The notes beneath the pieces are model-generated. The model searched no databases. It worked only from the letters and a program-made list of their open reading frames with translations, and was not told the DNA's origin. Below, piece by piece: positions 9,099 to 16,130 of a stretch of 64,000 bases of DNA (position 1 is its first letter; the number at the start of each line of letters is the position of its first letter). A program made the position numbers and the translations under genes. The stretch is from positions 682,001 to 746,000 of the forward strand of contig NZ_QMHQ01000001.1 of the NCBI RefSeq assembly GCF_003313325.1, given 5' to 3'. This DNA is from Pedobacter namyangjuensis. GTDB taxonomy: Bacteria; Bacteroidota; Bacteroidia; Sphingobacteriales; Sphingobacteriaceae.

Positions 9099-9701
9099 AT
9101 GCTTAATTACGGTAATATTTTTGATAACGAAGGTTTAACTTACAGCAACTACCGCGAATTGGTTGATAATCTATTAGTGGCAGGCAAAACAACTGGTCCG
9201 GATGATAGCGATGCCATGTTGCATTACACCAAAATGAATGTGGCCAGAATGAACAGGGTTGATAAAACCACGGTTCTAACGGACGAGATTTTAGAAACAG
9301 TGGCTAATATTTCTGGCAAATACCACTTTTTGGTAATTACCGAAGGTTGGTGTGGCGACGCTGCTCAAATTGTGCCTATTATTAATAAATTGGTTTCGGT
9401 TGCGCCGGATAAATTTGATTTGAAATTGGTACTTAGAGATGGAAATTTGCCACTAATTGATGCGCATTTAACTAATAATGGTCGTGCAATTCCAGTTCTA
9501 TTAATTTTAGACGAAAACAAAGAATTGGCTTTGCCAAAATGGGGTCCGCGACCAGCAGTTTTACAAACTTTACTAGCCGACTGGAAAAAGGAAAACAGCG
9601 ATATGATGCTAATTGCAGAACAGTTGCACAGTTGGTACGCTAAGGATAAAACCTTGACTACCCAAAAAGAATTGGTAGCGCTGTTAAAGCAGTTAAAATA
9701 A
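9099..9701 (+). CDS. thioredoxin-fold family protein with single active-site Cys
   Basis: 200 residues, no signal peptide, so probably cytoplasmic. The thioredoxin-like core is around residues 65-165; the active-site loop reads EGWCGDAAQ, where the second Cys of CxxC is replaced (CGDA). This pattern is seen in a recognised Bacteroidota/Firmicutes thioredoxin-like subgroup, and it rules out a classical dithiol mechanism. The cis-Pro region is likely RAIPVLLIL. It is transcribed divergently from the barrel pair. Function unknown; a monothiol or peroxide/bacillithiol-linked role is only a guess. Confidence 0.75.
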   Translation: MLNYGNIFDNEGLTYSNYRELVDNLLVAGKTTGPDDSDAMLHYTKMNVARMNRVDKTTVLTDEILETVANISGKYHFLVITEGWCGDAAQIVPIINKLVSVAPDKFDLKLVLRDGNLPLIDAHLTNNGRAIPVLLILDENKELALPKWGPRPAVLQTLLADWKKENSDMMLIAEQLHSWYAKDKTLTTQKELVALLKQLK

Positions 9702-9774
9702 TTCAATGTTTTAAATTCACCTTTTTTAGCGGCTTGCATGATAGGAGGATTGTTTGAAACTTTGATGTCCGAAA

Positions 9775-10020
9775 ACAATCTGTATTTATCTTTGTGCATC
9801 TCTGGCCAAACCATTAAGGCAAAACAGGATTTGAATTAGGCCTGAATACAATCTGCTACTAGAATGTAACGATCAATAGCTTCACAAGAAACAATCCGTG
9901 TTTATCTGTGGTCAAACCATTGAGGCAAAACAGGATTTGAATTAGGCCTGAATACAATCTGCTACTAGAATGTAACGACCAATAGCTTCACAAGAAACAA
10001 TCTGTGTGCATCTGTGGTAA
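9775..10020. repeat. 106-bp tandem repeat in gene-free gap (about 2.3 copies)
   Basis: From about 9807 to 9912 and again 9913 to 10018 the sequence repeats with a 106 bp period (AAACCATTRAGGCAAAACAGG... to ...CTTCACAAGAAACAATC). Only scattered substitutions separate the copies. A partial, 10 bp longer start precedes them at 9775. The text CTGTGTNNATCTGTGG at the junctions resembles a common dispersed intergenic repeat in this phylum. No convincing gene lies in 9702-10062. Confidence 0.75.
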
Positions 10021-10062
10021 AGAAAAATGCAAAAGATTGTAATTAGTTATAAATAAAATCGG

Positions 10063-10344
10063 CTAATCTACAGAAACCGTTAATCCCTCTTGCTGTAAAA
10101 TTTTGCGGTAAACTTCCATTTCCGTAAAAGAACCTTCAAGAACGGCACATTTACCTTTGTTGTGCACTTCCCAAGCTATTTTTTCGCCCTGTGCCTCACT
10201 GTAATCCAAATATTGCATCATGCACCAAATCACATGTTCAAAGGTATTTACATCATCATTCCACAAAATTAAACGATGAACTGTTTTTAAAGAGGTAAGG
10301 ATTTCTTCCAGTGTAAATGTTTCTTCTTTGGTTTCTGTAGCCAT
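10063..10344 (-). CDS. clpS: ATP-dependent Clp protease adaptor ClpS
   Basis: 93 residues, typical ClpS length. The conserved core is LILWNDDVNTFEHVI (the N-degron-binding pocket region, Asn-Asp-Asp) followed by the Cys/Met-rich helix and an EKIAWEVHNKGKCAVLEG segment with the His ligand. ClpS binds N-terminal destabilising residues and delivers substrates to ClpAP/ClpCP. It stands alone, with a perfect TAnnTTTG box almost touching the start codon (see promoter entry). Bacteroidota lack ClpA proper, so the partner is presumably ClpC. Confidence 0.95.
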   Translation of the reverse strand: MATETKEETFTLEEILTSLKTVHRLILWNDDVNTFEHVIWCMMQYLDYSEAQGEKIAWEVHNKGKCAVLEGSFTEMEVYRKILQQEGLTVSVD

Positions 10345-10348
10345 GGTG

Positions 10349-10356
10349 CAAAAATA
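10349..10356 (-). promoter_or_regulatory. TAnnTTTG promoter box upstream of clpS
   Basis: On the minus strand 10356-10349 reads TATTTTTG, an exact match to the Bacteroidota -7 consensus. Only four bases separate it from the clpS ATG (10344). Transcription from it would give a leaderless or almost leaderless mRNA. No clear -33 element was identified. Confidence 0.4.
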
Positions 10357-10429
10357 ACGAATTAGATTTGAGTTTTAAGGCACTAGATTTGAGATAGTAA
10401 ACATTTAATCGCACATCTTTCTAAATTCT

Positions 10430-10437
10430 TACATTTG
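10430..10437 (+). promoter_or_regulatory. TAnnTTTG promoter box upstream of fabH
   Basis: TACATTTG, an exact -7 consensus, ends 18 bp before the ATG at 10456. It overlaps the TTG at 10435 that would otherwise give a longer open frame, which supports the ATG as the true start. Confidence 0.5.
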
Positions 10438-10455
10438 TTAATCAAACCAATTGCT

Positions 10456-11502
10456 ATGCAAAGTTCAAAAATCGCCGGAATCGGTTATTACGTTCCTAAA
10501 AATGTGTACACAAATAACGACTTATCTCGTTTTATGGATACCAACGATGAGTGGATTCAGGAACGTACAGGTATAAAAGAACGTCGCTTTGCAGATAGAC
10601 TTGGAGAAACCACTACCACGATGGGTGTAGAGGCTGCAAAAATCGCAATTGAAAGAGCCGGGATAACCGCCCAAGATGTAGATTTTATCATCTTTGCTAC
10701 GTTAAGTCCGGATTATTACTTTCCAGGATGTGGGGTTTTGTTGCAAAGGGAAATGAAAATGGGCGAGATTGGCGCATTGGATATTCGTAACCAATGTTCT
10801 GGTTTTGTTTATGCTTTATCCATAGCCGATCAGTTTATTAAAACCGGCATGTATAAAAACATTTTGGTGGTAGGGAGCGAAAAACATTCTTTTGCTATGG
10901 ATTTCGAAACCAGAAGCAGGAATGTTTCTGTAATTTTTGGCGATGGGGCAGGTGCGGTAGTGTTGCAGCCCACTAAAAAAGAAGGTCAGGGAATTTTAAG
11001 TACGCACTTGCACAGCGATGGTGCCGATGCCGAGATACTAGCCATGTTTTATCCGGGTGCACATGCCAATAAATGGATGCCCGAAAAACCAGGTTACCCA
11101 GAACAAGAGCTTGGCGGTTTATTTATGACGACCGAACAGTTGGAAAGTGGAGCGGCTTTGCCCTACATGGATGGACCTGCGGTATTTAAAAAAGCGGTTG
11201 TTAAATTTCCAGAGGTGATAAAAGAAGCATTGGCGGCTAATAATTTACAACCTGAAGATATCGATTTGCTCGTGCCACATCAGGCTAATTTAAGAATCAG
11301 CCAATATGTACAGCAATTGTTAAAACTACCAGACGATAAGGTGTTTAATAACATTCAAAAATATGGGAATACAACTGCTGCTTCAGTGCCAATAGCACTT
11401 TGCGAGGCTTGGGAAGCTGGCAAAATAAAAGAAGGCGACTTGGTTTGCCTTGCCGCATTCGGCTCTGGATTTACTTGGGCCAGTGCTTTAATAAGATGGT
11501 AA
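10456..11502 (+). CDS. 3-oxoacyl-ACP synthase III (FabH-type)
   Basis: 348 residues from the ATG at 10456; the frame could extend to a TTG at 10435, but that codon lies inside a promoter box. The catalytic triad is visible: Cys in NQCSGFVYAL, His in PHQAN and Asn in KYGNTTAASVP. FabH condenses acetyl- or branched acyl-CoA with malonyl-ACP to begin fatty-acid synthesis. It is single-gene here, not beside plsX or rpmF, so it may be an additional KASIII paralog of the genome. Mid-protein residues WMPEKPGYPEQELGG form a loop longer than in E. coli FabH. Confidence 0.9.
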   Translation: MQSSKIAGIGYYVPKNVYTNNDLSRFMDTNDEWIQERTGIKERRFADRLGETTTTMGVEAAKIAIERAGITAQDVDFIIFATLSPDYYFPGCGVLLQREMKMGEIGALDIRNQCSGFVYALSIADQFIKTGMYKNILVVGSEKHSFAMDFETRSRNVSVIFGDGAGAVVLQPTKKEGQGILSTHLHSDGADAEILAMFYPGAHANKWMPEKPGYPEQELGGLFMTTEQLESGAALPYMDGPAVFKKAVVKFPEVIKEALAANNLQPEDIDLLVPHQANLRISQYVQQLLKLPDDKVFNNIQKYGNTTAASVPIALCEAWEAGKIKEGDLVCLAAFGSGFTWASALIRW

Positions 11503-11532
11503 TGGAGTTTTACGTTGGACGTTATAAGTTTT

Positions 11533-11553
11533 ACGTTTTTAAATTGAAAACGT
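11533..11553. repeat. hairpin ACGTTTT/AAAACGT in fabH-DUF2027 gap
   Basis: ACGTTTT (11533-11539) and AAAACGT (11547-11553) can form a 7 bp stem. Just before, AGTTTTACGTT occurs twice. A low-complexity run of ACTAA/TACTA words follows up to the next start codon. Similar ACTAAA-rich leaders precede the yfhO and rmlA-like genes. It may act as a weak terminator for fabH; it lacks a U tract. Confidence 0.35.
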
Positions 11554-11621
11554 AGACGCCCAACTATCTAACTAATAATGTCTAACTACTAAATACTATA
11601 TACTAACTACTTAATAATTTT

Positions 11622-12563
11622 ATGTTCAAACTAGGTGATTTTGTTCGTTTTGTAGACGAGAAAAGAGAAGGATATGTAACCCGAATTATCGATGCGCAAA
11701 CTTTTGGCGTTACCGATACCGATGGTTTCGAGATTCCGGTGGTGGCGAGCAATCTTACGCATGTTCATGGTCATCAAGCATCAAATGCTAATATTAATCC
11801 TACGGCTACAATTGTAGTTGATGAAGAATTTAAAGAAAATGGCGTTTTCTTGGCAGTTGCCGAAGATAGCAAGGCGAGTGCAGTTGCGCATTTTACGCTA
11901 ATAAACAGAAGTTCTTATCAGCTTTTGCTAAGCTTAAAAACTGATAAAAAAGGACTTTACAAAGGCGAATTTGCAAGTGCAGTACAGCCAAAAACTAGTA
12001 CGCAATTGTATAGTGCAAATTTGGGCGATTTAGATAATTGGCCAGAGTTTGTGTTTCAAATCCTTTATTTTACCAGCGGAAATTTAAAACCTGTAGCGCC
12101 GTTAAGCATTACTAAAAAGTTCAGATCGAAGGATTTTAATGGTGCAAAAAGCCAAATTGCAGAAATCAATAAATACGGTTGGCTCATTCAGTTAGATGAA
12201 CCTGCACCCATTATAGATGCACAAAAATTAAAAGAAAGTTTCTTTAAAGGCGAAACTGAAAAACCTAAAGTGTTAAAGCCAGCAAAGGAAATCGATTTGC
12301 ATATCGAAAAATTAAGAGACGATTGTCAGTTTCTATCCCAATCAGAAATTATCGATATACAACTGGCTTCGTTTCAGCAAATGCTCGATGCAGCAATTGT
12401 TCATCAAATGCCTTCCATTGTTTTTATCCACGGTGTGGGAAATGGAACTTTAAGGCACCATATCCACAAAACAATTAGCAAGCATCCGCAAGTAAGAACA
12501 TTTATGGATGCCCGCAAAGAAAAATTTGGTTTCGGTGCTACCGAAGTAGTTTTTAAAAACTAG
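11622..12563 (+). CDS. DUF2027/Smr domain protein
   Basis: 313 residues. The N-terminus (about 1-70: FKLGDFVRFVDEKREGYVTRI) is the DUF2027 Tudor-like segment, the middle (about 75-165) is a beta-rich domain and the C-terminus (about 228-313) is an Smr domain with IDLHIEKL and the signature FIHGVGNGTLRHHIH. Smr domains nick branched or cruciform DNA or cleave RNA in MutS2-linked systems. It has no MutS partner next to it. The stop overlaps the convergent lipoprotein gene at a shared CTAG. Cellular role in Bacteroidota is not defined. Confidence 0.88.
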   Translation: MFKLGDFVRFVDEKREGYVTRIIDAQTFGVTDTDGFEIPVVASNLTHVHGHQASNANINPTATIVVDEEFKENGVFLAVAEDSKASAVAHFTLINRSSYQLLLSLKTDKKGLYKGEFASAVQPKTSTQLYSANLGDLDNWPEFVFQILYFTSGNLKPVAPLSITKKFRSKDFNGAKSQIAEINKYGWLIQLDEPAPIIDAQKLKESFFKGETEKPKVLKPAKEIDLHIEKLRDDCQFLSQSEIIDIQLASFQQMLDAAIVHQMPSIVFIHGVGNGTLRHHIHKTISKHPQVRTFMDARKEKFGFGATEVVFKN

Positions 12564-13150
12564 GTCAAAGGCGCACCAACAGCCACCTCGCATTTATGGC
12601 CAGGCTGACCATGGGCTGGGTTTAGTTTCTGACCCTTTGCATTAGTAGTAGCAACGGGTGCTGAGCTAGGTGCACTAGTGGTAGTTGTAACTGTAGGGCT
12701 AGATGTTGTGCTAACATTTGTTTGTACAGGTTTAGAATCTAAAGGTGCACCAACAGCAATTTCGCATTTGTGGCCTGGTTGCCCATGTGGCGGATTTAAT
12801 TTTTGGCCTTTTTCATTTACCGTAGGTGTGCTAGAGGTCGGAACTGGTGCACTTACCGTTTGGTTGGGTGCAGGTTGTGGTGTTGGAGTAATTGCTTGTG
12901 TAGGTGCAGCATTTAACGGAGCACCTACGGCCAAATCACAACGGTGACCAGGTTTGCCATGCTCAGGATTTAGCAATAAGCTGCCATCGCTTGCTGTTGT
13001 GCCTGCATTTGCGCTTGTTGTACTAGCAGTGTTTTGCAAACCACTTAGGCCAGTGGGCGTTGCGCTGTAATTTGTTTCATTCTTTTCTTTTTTATTATTA
13101 CTGCAAGAAGCCAATACGGCAAGAGACAAGATGTAGATAATTCTTTTCAT
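12560..13150 (-). CDS. lipoprotein with three HGxPGHxC repeats
   Basis: 196 residues. The lipobox is LAVLASC with Cys16, so the mature protein is lipid-anchored. Thr/Ser/Pro/Ala-rich linkers separate three copies of LNPxHGxPGHxCxxAVGAPL at about 60-79, 118-137 and 176-195. The Cys residues (71, 129, 187) and first His residues (64, 122, 180) are spaced exactly 58 apart. The His/Cys layout suggests metal or heme binding or a redox role, but no function is known to me. It is last of a minus-strand run after DinB and HAD genes. Similar single motifs occur in small uncharacterised Bacteroidota proteins. Confidence 0.8.
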   Translation of the reverse strand: MKRIIYILSLAVLASCSNNKKEKNETNYSATPTGLSGLQNTASTTSANAGTTASDGSLLLNPEHGKPGHRCDLAVGAPLNAAPTQAITPTPQPAPNQTVSAPVPTSSTPTVNEKGQKLNPPHGQPGHKCEIAVGAPLDSKPVQTNVSTTSSPTVTTTTSAPSSAPVATTNAKGQKLNPAHGQPGHKCEVAVGAPLT

Positions 13151-13162
13151 GTGATTATTTAT

Positions 13163-13684
13163 TTAAGCGCTAGCAAAACTTTGCGCTATTCTGTTCAATT
13201 GTTTAAGATGGTGTTTTAAATGTATTTCTATAAACCTTAACCATTGTTTGGCATTTAAGTAGCCCAGCCTTGGGTGTTTGGTTTTTATTTTCGGGTTTGC
13301 TTTAGCAATGTTAGGTAAGGCTTGCGCCAATTGTAATTCAAAATCTAGAATGAATTGCTGTGCAGCCATAAAATTAATCTTTTTAACACGACTAGCCATC
13401 CTTTTAGGTACAATAAACTTTTTACCCGGCGGTAAACTGCCAAAAAACAGAATTGCCTTAACCACTAGAGCTGTAGATTTTCTTTCGCCATCTCCTTTTA
13501 TGCAATTATTTAAGGCCATTAACGAGAGCAAGCTCGCATCAAAAATATGAGCGTATACCTCGCTGTAACTCCAGCCTCCAATAGGTGGCGTAATTGTAAA
13601 ATCTGCTTCGGTAAAACCTGCAAGTTTTTCTTTGTAGGCATTTACAGTTTTTACAATTGATTTGTTTACAGATGCAATACTCAT
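13163..13684 (-). CDS. DinB-like superfamily protein
   Basis: 173 residues, helical bundle type. The candidate metal-binding histidines of the DinB/YfiT fold are seen in SYSEVYAHIFD (near residue 47) and in IHLKHHLKQLNRI near the C-terminus. The family includes thiol-dependent transferases and mycothiol/bacillithiol-linked enzymes; many Bacteroidota members are annotated only as DinB. It lies 12 bp upstream of the repeat lipoprotein and 23 bp downstream of the HAD gene, so a short operon is likely. Substrate unknown. Confidence 0.75.
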   Translation of the reverse strand: MSIASVNKSIVKTVNAYKEKLAGFTEADFTITPPIGGWSYSEVYAHIFDASLLSLMALNNCIKGDGERKSTALVVKAILFFGSLPPGKKFIVPKRMASRVKKINFMAAQQFILDFELQLAQALPNIAKANPKIKTKHPRLGYLNAKQWLRFIEIHLKHHLKQLNRIAQSFASA

Positions 13685-13707
13685 TCTTCTAATTTAAAAA
13701 TTATCGG

Positions 13708-14430
13708 CTAGAAATGGTTAATCAGTTCTTTTAAACTGTTAATCTCCCAAGTGACGTCTTCTGGTTTAGCCACTTTAAGCGGGTTGAAAAATATGGCCTT
13801 CATTCCAAAATTTTGCGCACCTCTAATGTCAGCTTCTAAACTGTCACCTATCATAATGCTTTCATGTATTTGTGCATCAGCTTTGCTTAAGGCGTGTGCA
13901 AAAATTGCTTTATCAGGTTTGTTAACGCCTACATCTTCAGAAATAAATACATTTTTAAAATAAGGATTTAATCCCGATAGGTGCATTTTAGTTAAAGTAG
14001 TTTCTTTAAAACCATTGCTAATAATGTGCAAATGATATTTTTCTTGCAAGTAAGCGAGCACTTCTGTAGCACCATCAAACAAATTCGTTTTCGTCGGACT
14101 AATACTTACATAATCATCTTCAAATTGGGCGGGAACTTTCTCTGGCTCAATACCGAGTTCGATAAAGGTTTTTTTAAATCTTTCGGCCCTAAGTTCGGCT
14201 TTAGAAATTTGGCCCAAATGGTATTGCGTCCATAACTGATGGTTGTGCGCAGTGTAGGTGCTAATAAAATCGTCGCAAGAATGTAGGCCAAGTTCGCGTA
14301 GGTTATAATTTCCGTAAAGTTCGGTAAGCGTTTCATGCGCATTGCGATCAAAATCCCAAATGGTATGATCTAGGTCGAAGAAAATGTGTTTTAAATTTTG
14401 CAAATGGTCTGATTTTTTGTCTTGTAACAA
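13708..14430 (-). CDS. YjjG-type HAD hydrolase (noncanonical pyrimidine nucleotidase)
   Basis: 240 residues. HAD motif I is FFDLDHTIWDF, motif II is ISNGFKE, motif III contains the Lys in GVNKPDKAIF, and motif IV is MIGDSLEADIRGA. The helical cap after motif I and the IWDFDRN sequence match the YjjG subgroup, which dephosphorylates nucleoside monophosphates including noncanonical pyrimidine nucleotides. The start is TTG at 14430; a stop lies just upstream in frame and no ATG occurs before motif I. A second TTG at 14403 is also possible. Confidence 0.88.
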   Translation of the reverse strand: MLQDKKSDHLQNLKHIFFDLDHTIWDFDRNAHETLTELYGNYNLRELGLHSCDDFISTYTAHNHQLWTQYHLGQISKAELRAERFKKTFIELGIEPEKVPAQFEDDYVSISPTKTNLFDGATEVLAYLQEKYHLHIISNGFKETTLTKMHLSGLNPYFKNVFISEDVGVNKPDKAIFAHALSKADAQIHESIMIGDSLEADIRGAQNFGMKAIFFNPLKVAKPEDVTWEINSLKELINHF

Positions 14431-14595
14431 TTGCTAAGTTCGGCAAGATTTTTAAAACTCTTGTTTAGCACTTGTCATTTATTTATTAAGCATGTAGCAA
14501 CGGTATCTTGATGCTGAATTGATTTTAGTAGCAACCTTTAAATAAACCTATATTAAGCTTGCATCGAAGTCCAACCTTGCTTTGTTGCCACATTT

Positions 14596-14913
14596 TTAAA
14601 TATAAATCGAAACTTTTGCTTCTAATTCCTGTATCAGTTCTTCATCCATGTATTGATAATCATCTGGAATATCTAAAACGATCAGTTCTTTATCGCTAAG
14701 CATGTCATTAAAGTTTTGTCTAATTTTTTGACGATGTCCTTTTTCCATAACGAAAATTAAATCTGCCCATAAAATATGCTTGGCATTCACTTTAACTCTA
14801 GCCGAAGGCGATGTTCCGGCCGATTTCACCTGATGATCTGGATGATCTTTGAAAATGGTTTCTGCTGTAAAACTTCTCCATTTATTTCTACTACATACAA
14901 AAAGAATGTTCAT
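14596..14913 (-). CDS. short low-molecular-weight protein tyrosine phosphatase-like protein
   Basis: 105 residues. The phosphatase loop is VCSRNKWRS (Cys7, Arg13, Ser14), matching CX5R(S/T). A candidate general-acid Asp lies in VLDIPDDYQYMD. Classical LMW-PTPs are about 150 residues, so this is a short variant found in several phyla. It lies 5 bp downstream of upp on the same strand, and the two are probably cotranscribed. It is too far from the polysaccharide locus to claim a link. Catalytic loop intact, substrate unknown. Confidence 0.8.
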   Translation of the reverse strand: MNILFVCSRNKWRSFTAETIFKDHPDHQVKSAGTSPSARVKVNAKHILWADLIFVMEKGHRQKIRQNFNDMLSDKELIVLDIPDDYQYMDEELIQELEAKVSIYI

Positions 14914-14918
14914 TAAAT

Positions 14919-15563
14919 TTACTGTTTTGCGCCATAAGCCAAATCTCCGGCATCGCCTAAACCCGGTACAATGTAACTTTTGCTGGTCATTTCATCATCA
15001 ATAGCGCCCAACCATAAATCTGCTTTCGGCAAGTTTGCCACCACATGTTTAACGCCCTCTGTACTGGCAATGGCAGCCACGATATGCAGTTTTTTTATTT
15101 TGTAAGTATTAATCAATTCCTTTGCACAAAGCACCATGCTTAGACCCGTTGCTAGCATTGGATCGGCCAGAATAACGGTTTTGCCCTCTAAATCTGGCGC
15201 AGAAATATGCTCCATTTGTATTACGAAATCGCCGTTTTTTTTGGTTTTACGATAAGCGGTTATAAAAGCCGCATCAGCTTTGTCGAAAATACTGAGTAAA
15301 CCATGTTGCATAGGTATACCCGCTCTAAGAATAGTTGCAATTACCGGCTGTTCTACTAACAACTTACATTTTGCAATGCCAAGCGGAGTTTGAACATCAG
15401 CTTCGCTATAACTTAGTTTCTTGCTAATCTCATGCGCAAAATAAGCACCCAAACGTTCTAGGTTTTTGCGAAAACGCATGGCGTCTTTTTGCACCAGCTC
15501 GTCCCTCATTTCGGCAACAAAGGTATTGGCAATGGCGGTTGTTTTGCTTAGGTCGAAGATCAT
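14919..15563 (-). CDS. upp: uracil phosphoribosyltransferase
   Basis: 214 residues, normal for Upp. The PRPP-binding loop reads ILADPMLATGLSM and the C-terminal uracil-binding region is YIVPGLGDAGDLAYG. It salvages uracil plus PRPP to UMP in the cytoplasm. It is first in a probable two-gene operon with a small phosphatase. Upstream (15564-16130) is a gene-poor region with a TATATTTA promoter-like sequence on the minus strand. Confidence 0.96.
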   Translation of the reverse strand: MIFDLSKTTAIANTFVAEMRDELVQKDAMRFRKNLERLGAYFAHEISKKLSYSEADVQTPLGIAKCKLLVEQPVIATILRAGIPMQHGLLSIFDKADAAFITAYRKTKKNGDFVIQMEHISAPDLEGKTVILADPMLATGLSMVLCAKELINTYKIKKLHIVAAIASTEGVKHVVANLPKADLWLGAIDDEMTSKSYIVPGLGDAGDLAYGAKQ

Positions 15564-16130
15564 AAACTAAATATAAGAAAAAGATGCAATGCTTAACTAT
15601 GCTTTTTAACGCGATAGTGTAAGCGATTGTTTTTTGCGAAGCGCAAAAAAAGCAATACTGTTCATTTTCTTTCCGGGTTTAGATTATATGCTTCAAAGCT
15701 CGATGTAAGGTATTGCTAAGTATCATTAATTTACTAAATTATTGATCGCCTTGGCCGGGACGCGACAAAGAAACATTCCAATGTTGGCTTCCTCGCCAAT
15801 GCGCAATTTGATGGTACGATGGATTTGCGACATCCGGAGCTAAAGGCAATGCTACGCAACTATGCATGTTTTGCTGCAATGCCGTTAAAACTAAACCCGG
15901 TGGTAGCGGCATACCCCGATTTTTCATCGGGGATAAAGCGGACAACGGGACAAGTTTGCCATTAACTTGCGGTGTTCATTTTCAAATCAATTCTAAATGC
16001 TATAGTCGTTAATGCATTGGTTCTTTTTTTATTTCCATAAAATCCATAAACTTCTCGCGTTTATCATTGTTGTCCAATCTTTAAGTTTATACCTTTTTGC
16101 TTTGCGCATTATCTTTTATCTTTACCTACG
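15564..16130. other. gene-poor gap with hairpins and a dispersed-repeat relic
   Basis: No supported gene. It holds a perfect hairpin TTTTTTGCG-AAG-CGCAAAAAA (15630-15650) and a CCCCGAT...ATCGGGG hairpin (15914-15932) related to the one at 3999. A minus-strand 68-codon open frame at 15739-15945 runs through that hairpin; I regard it as part of a dispersed intergenic repeat, not a gene. TATCTTTA at 16117-16124 is a near-consensus promoter box in front of uvrB. Confidence 0.5.

Noticed and set aside
9365-9814. Minus-strand 149-codon frame
   Set aside because: It lies antisense over most of the thioredoxin-like gene and extends into the repeat; no protein features.
15630-15650. TTTTTTGCG-AAG-CGCAAAAAA hairpin as a terminator
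   Set aside because: No plus-strand gene ends before it and upp on the minus strand starts after it, so it has no transcript to end.
15739-15945. Minus-strand 68-codon frame between upp and uvrB
   Set aside because: It reads through the CCCCGAT hairpin repeat; the frame is probably carried by a dispersed element, and no promoter or family was seen.
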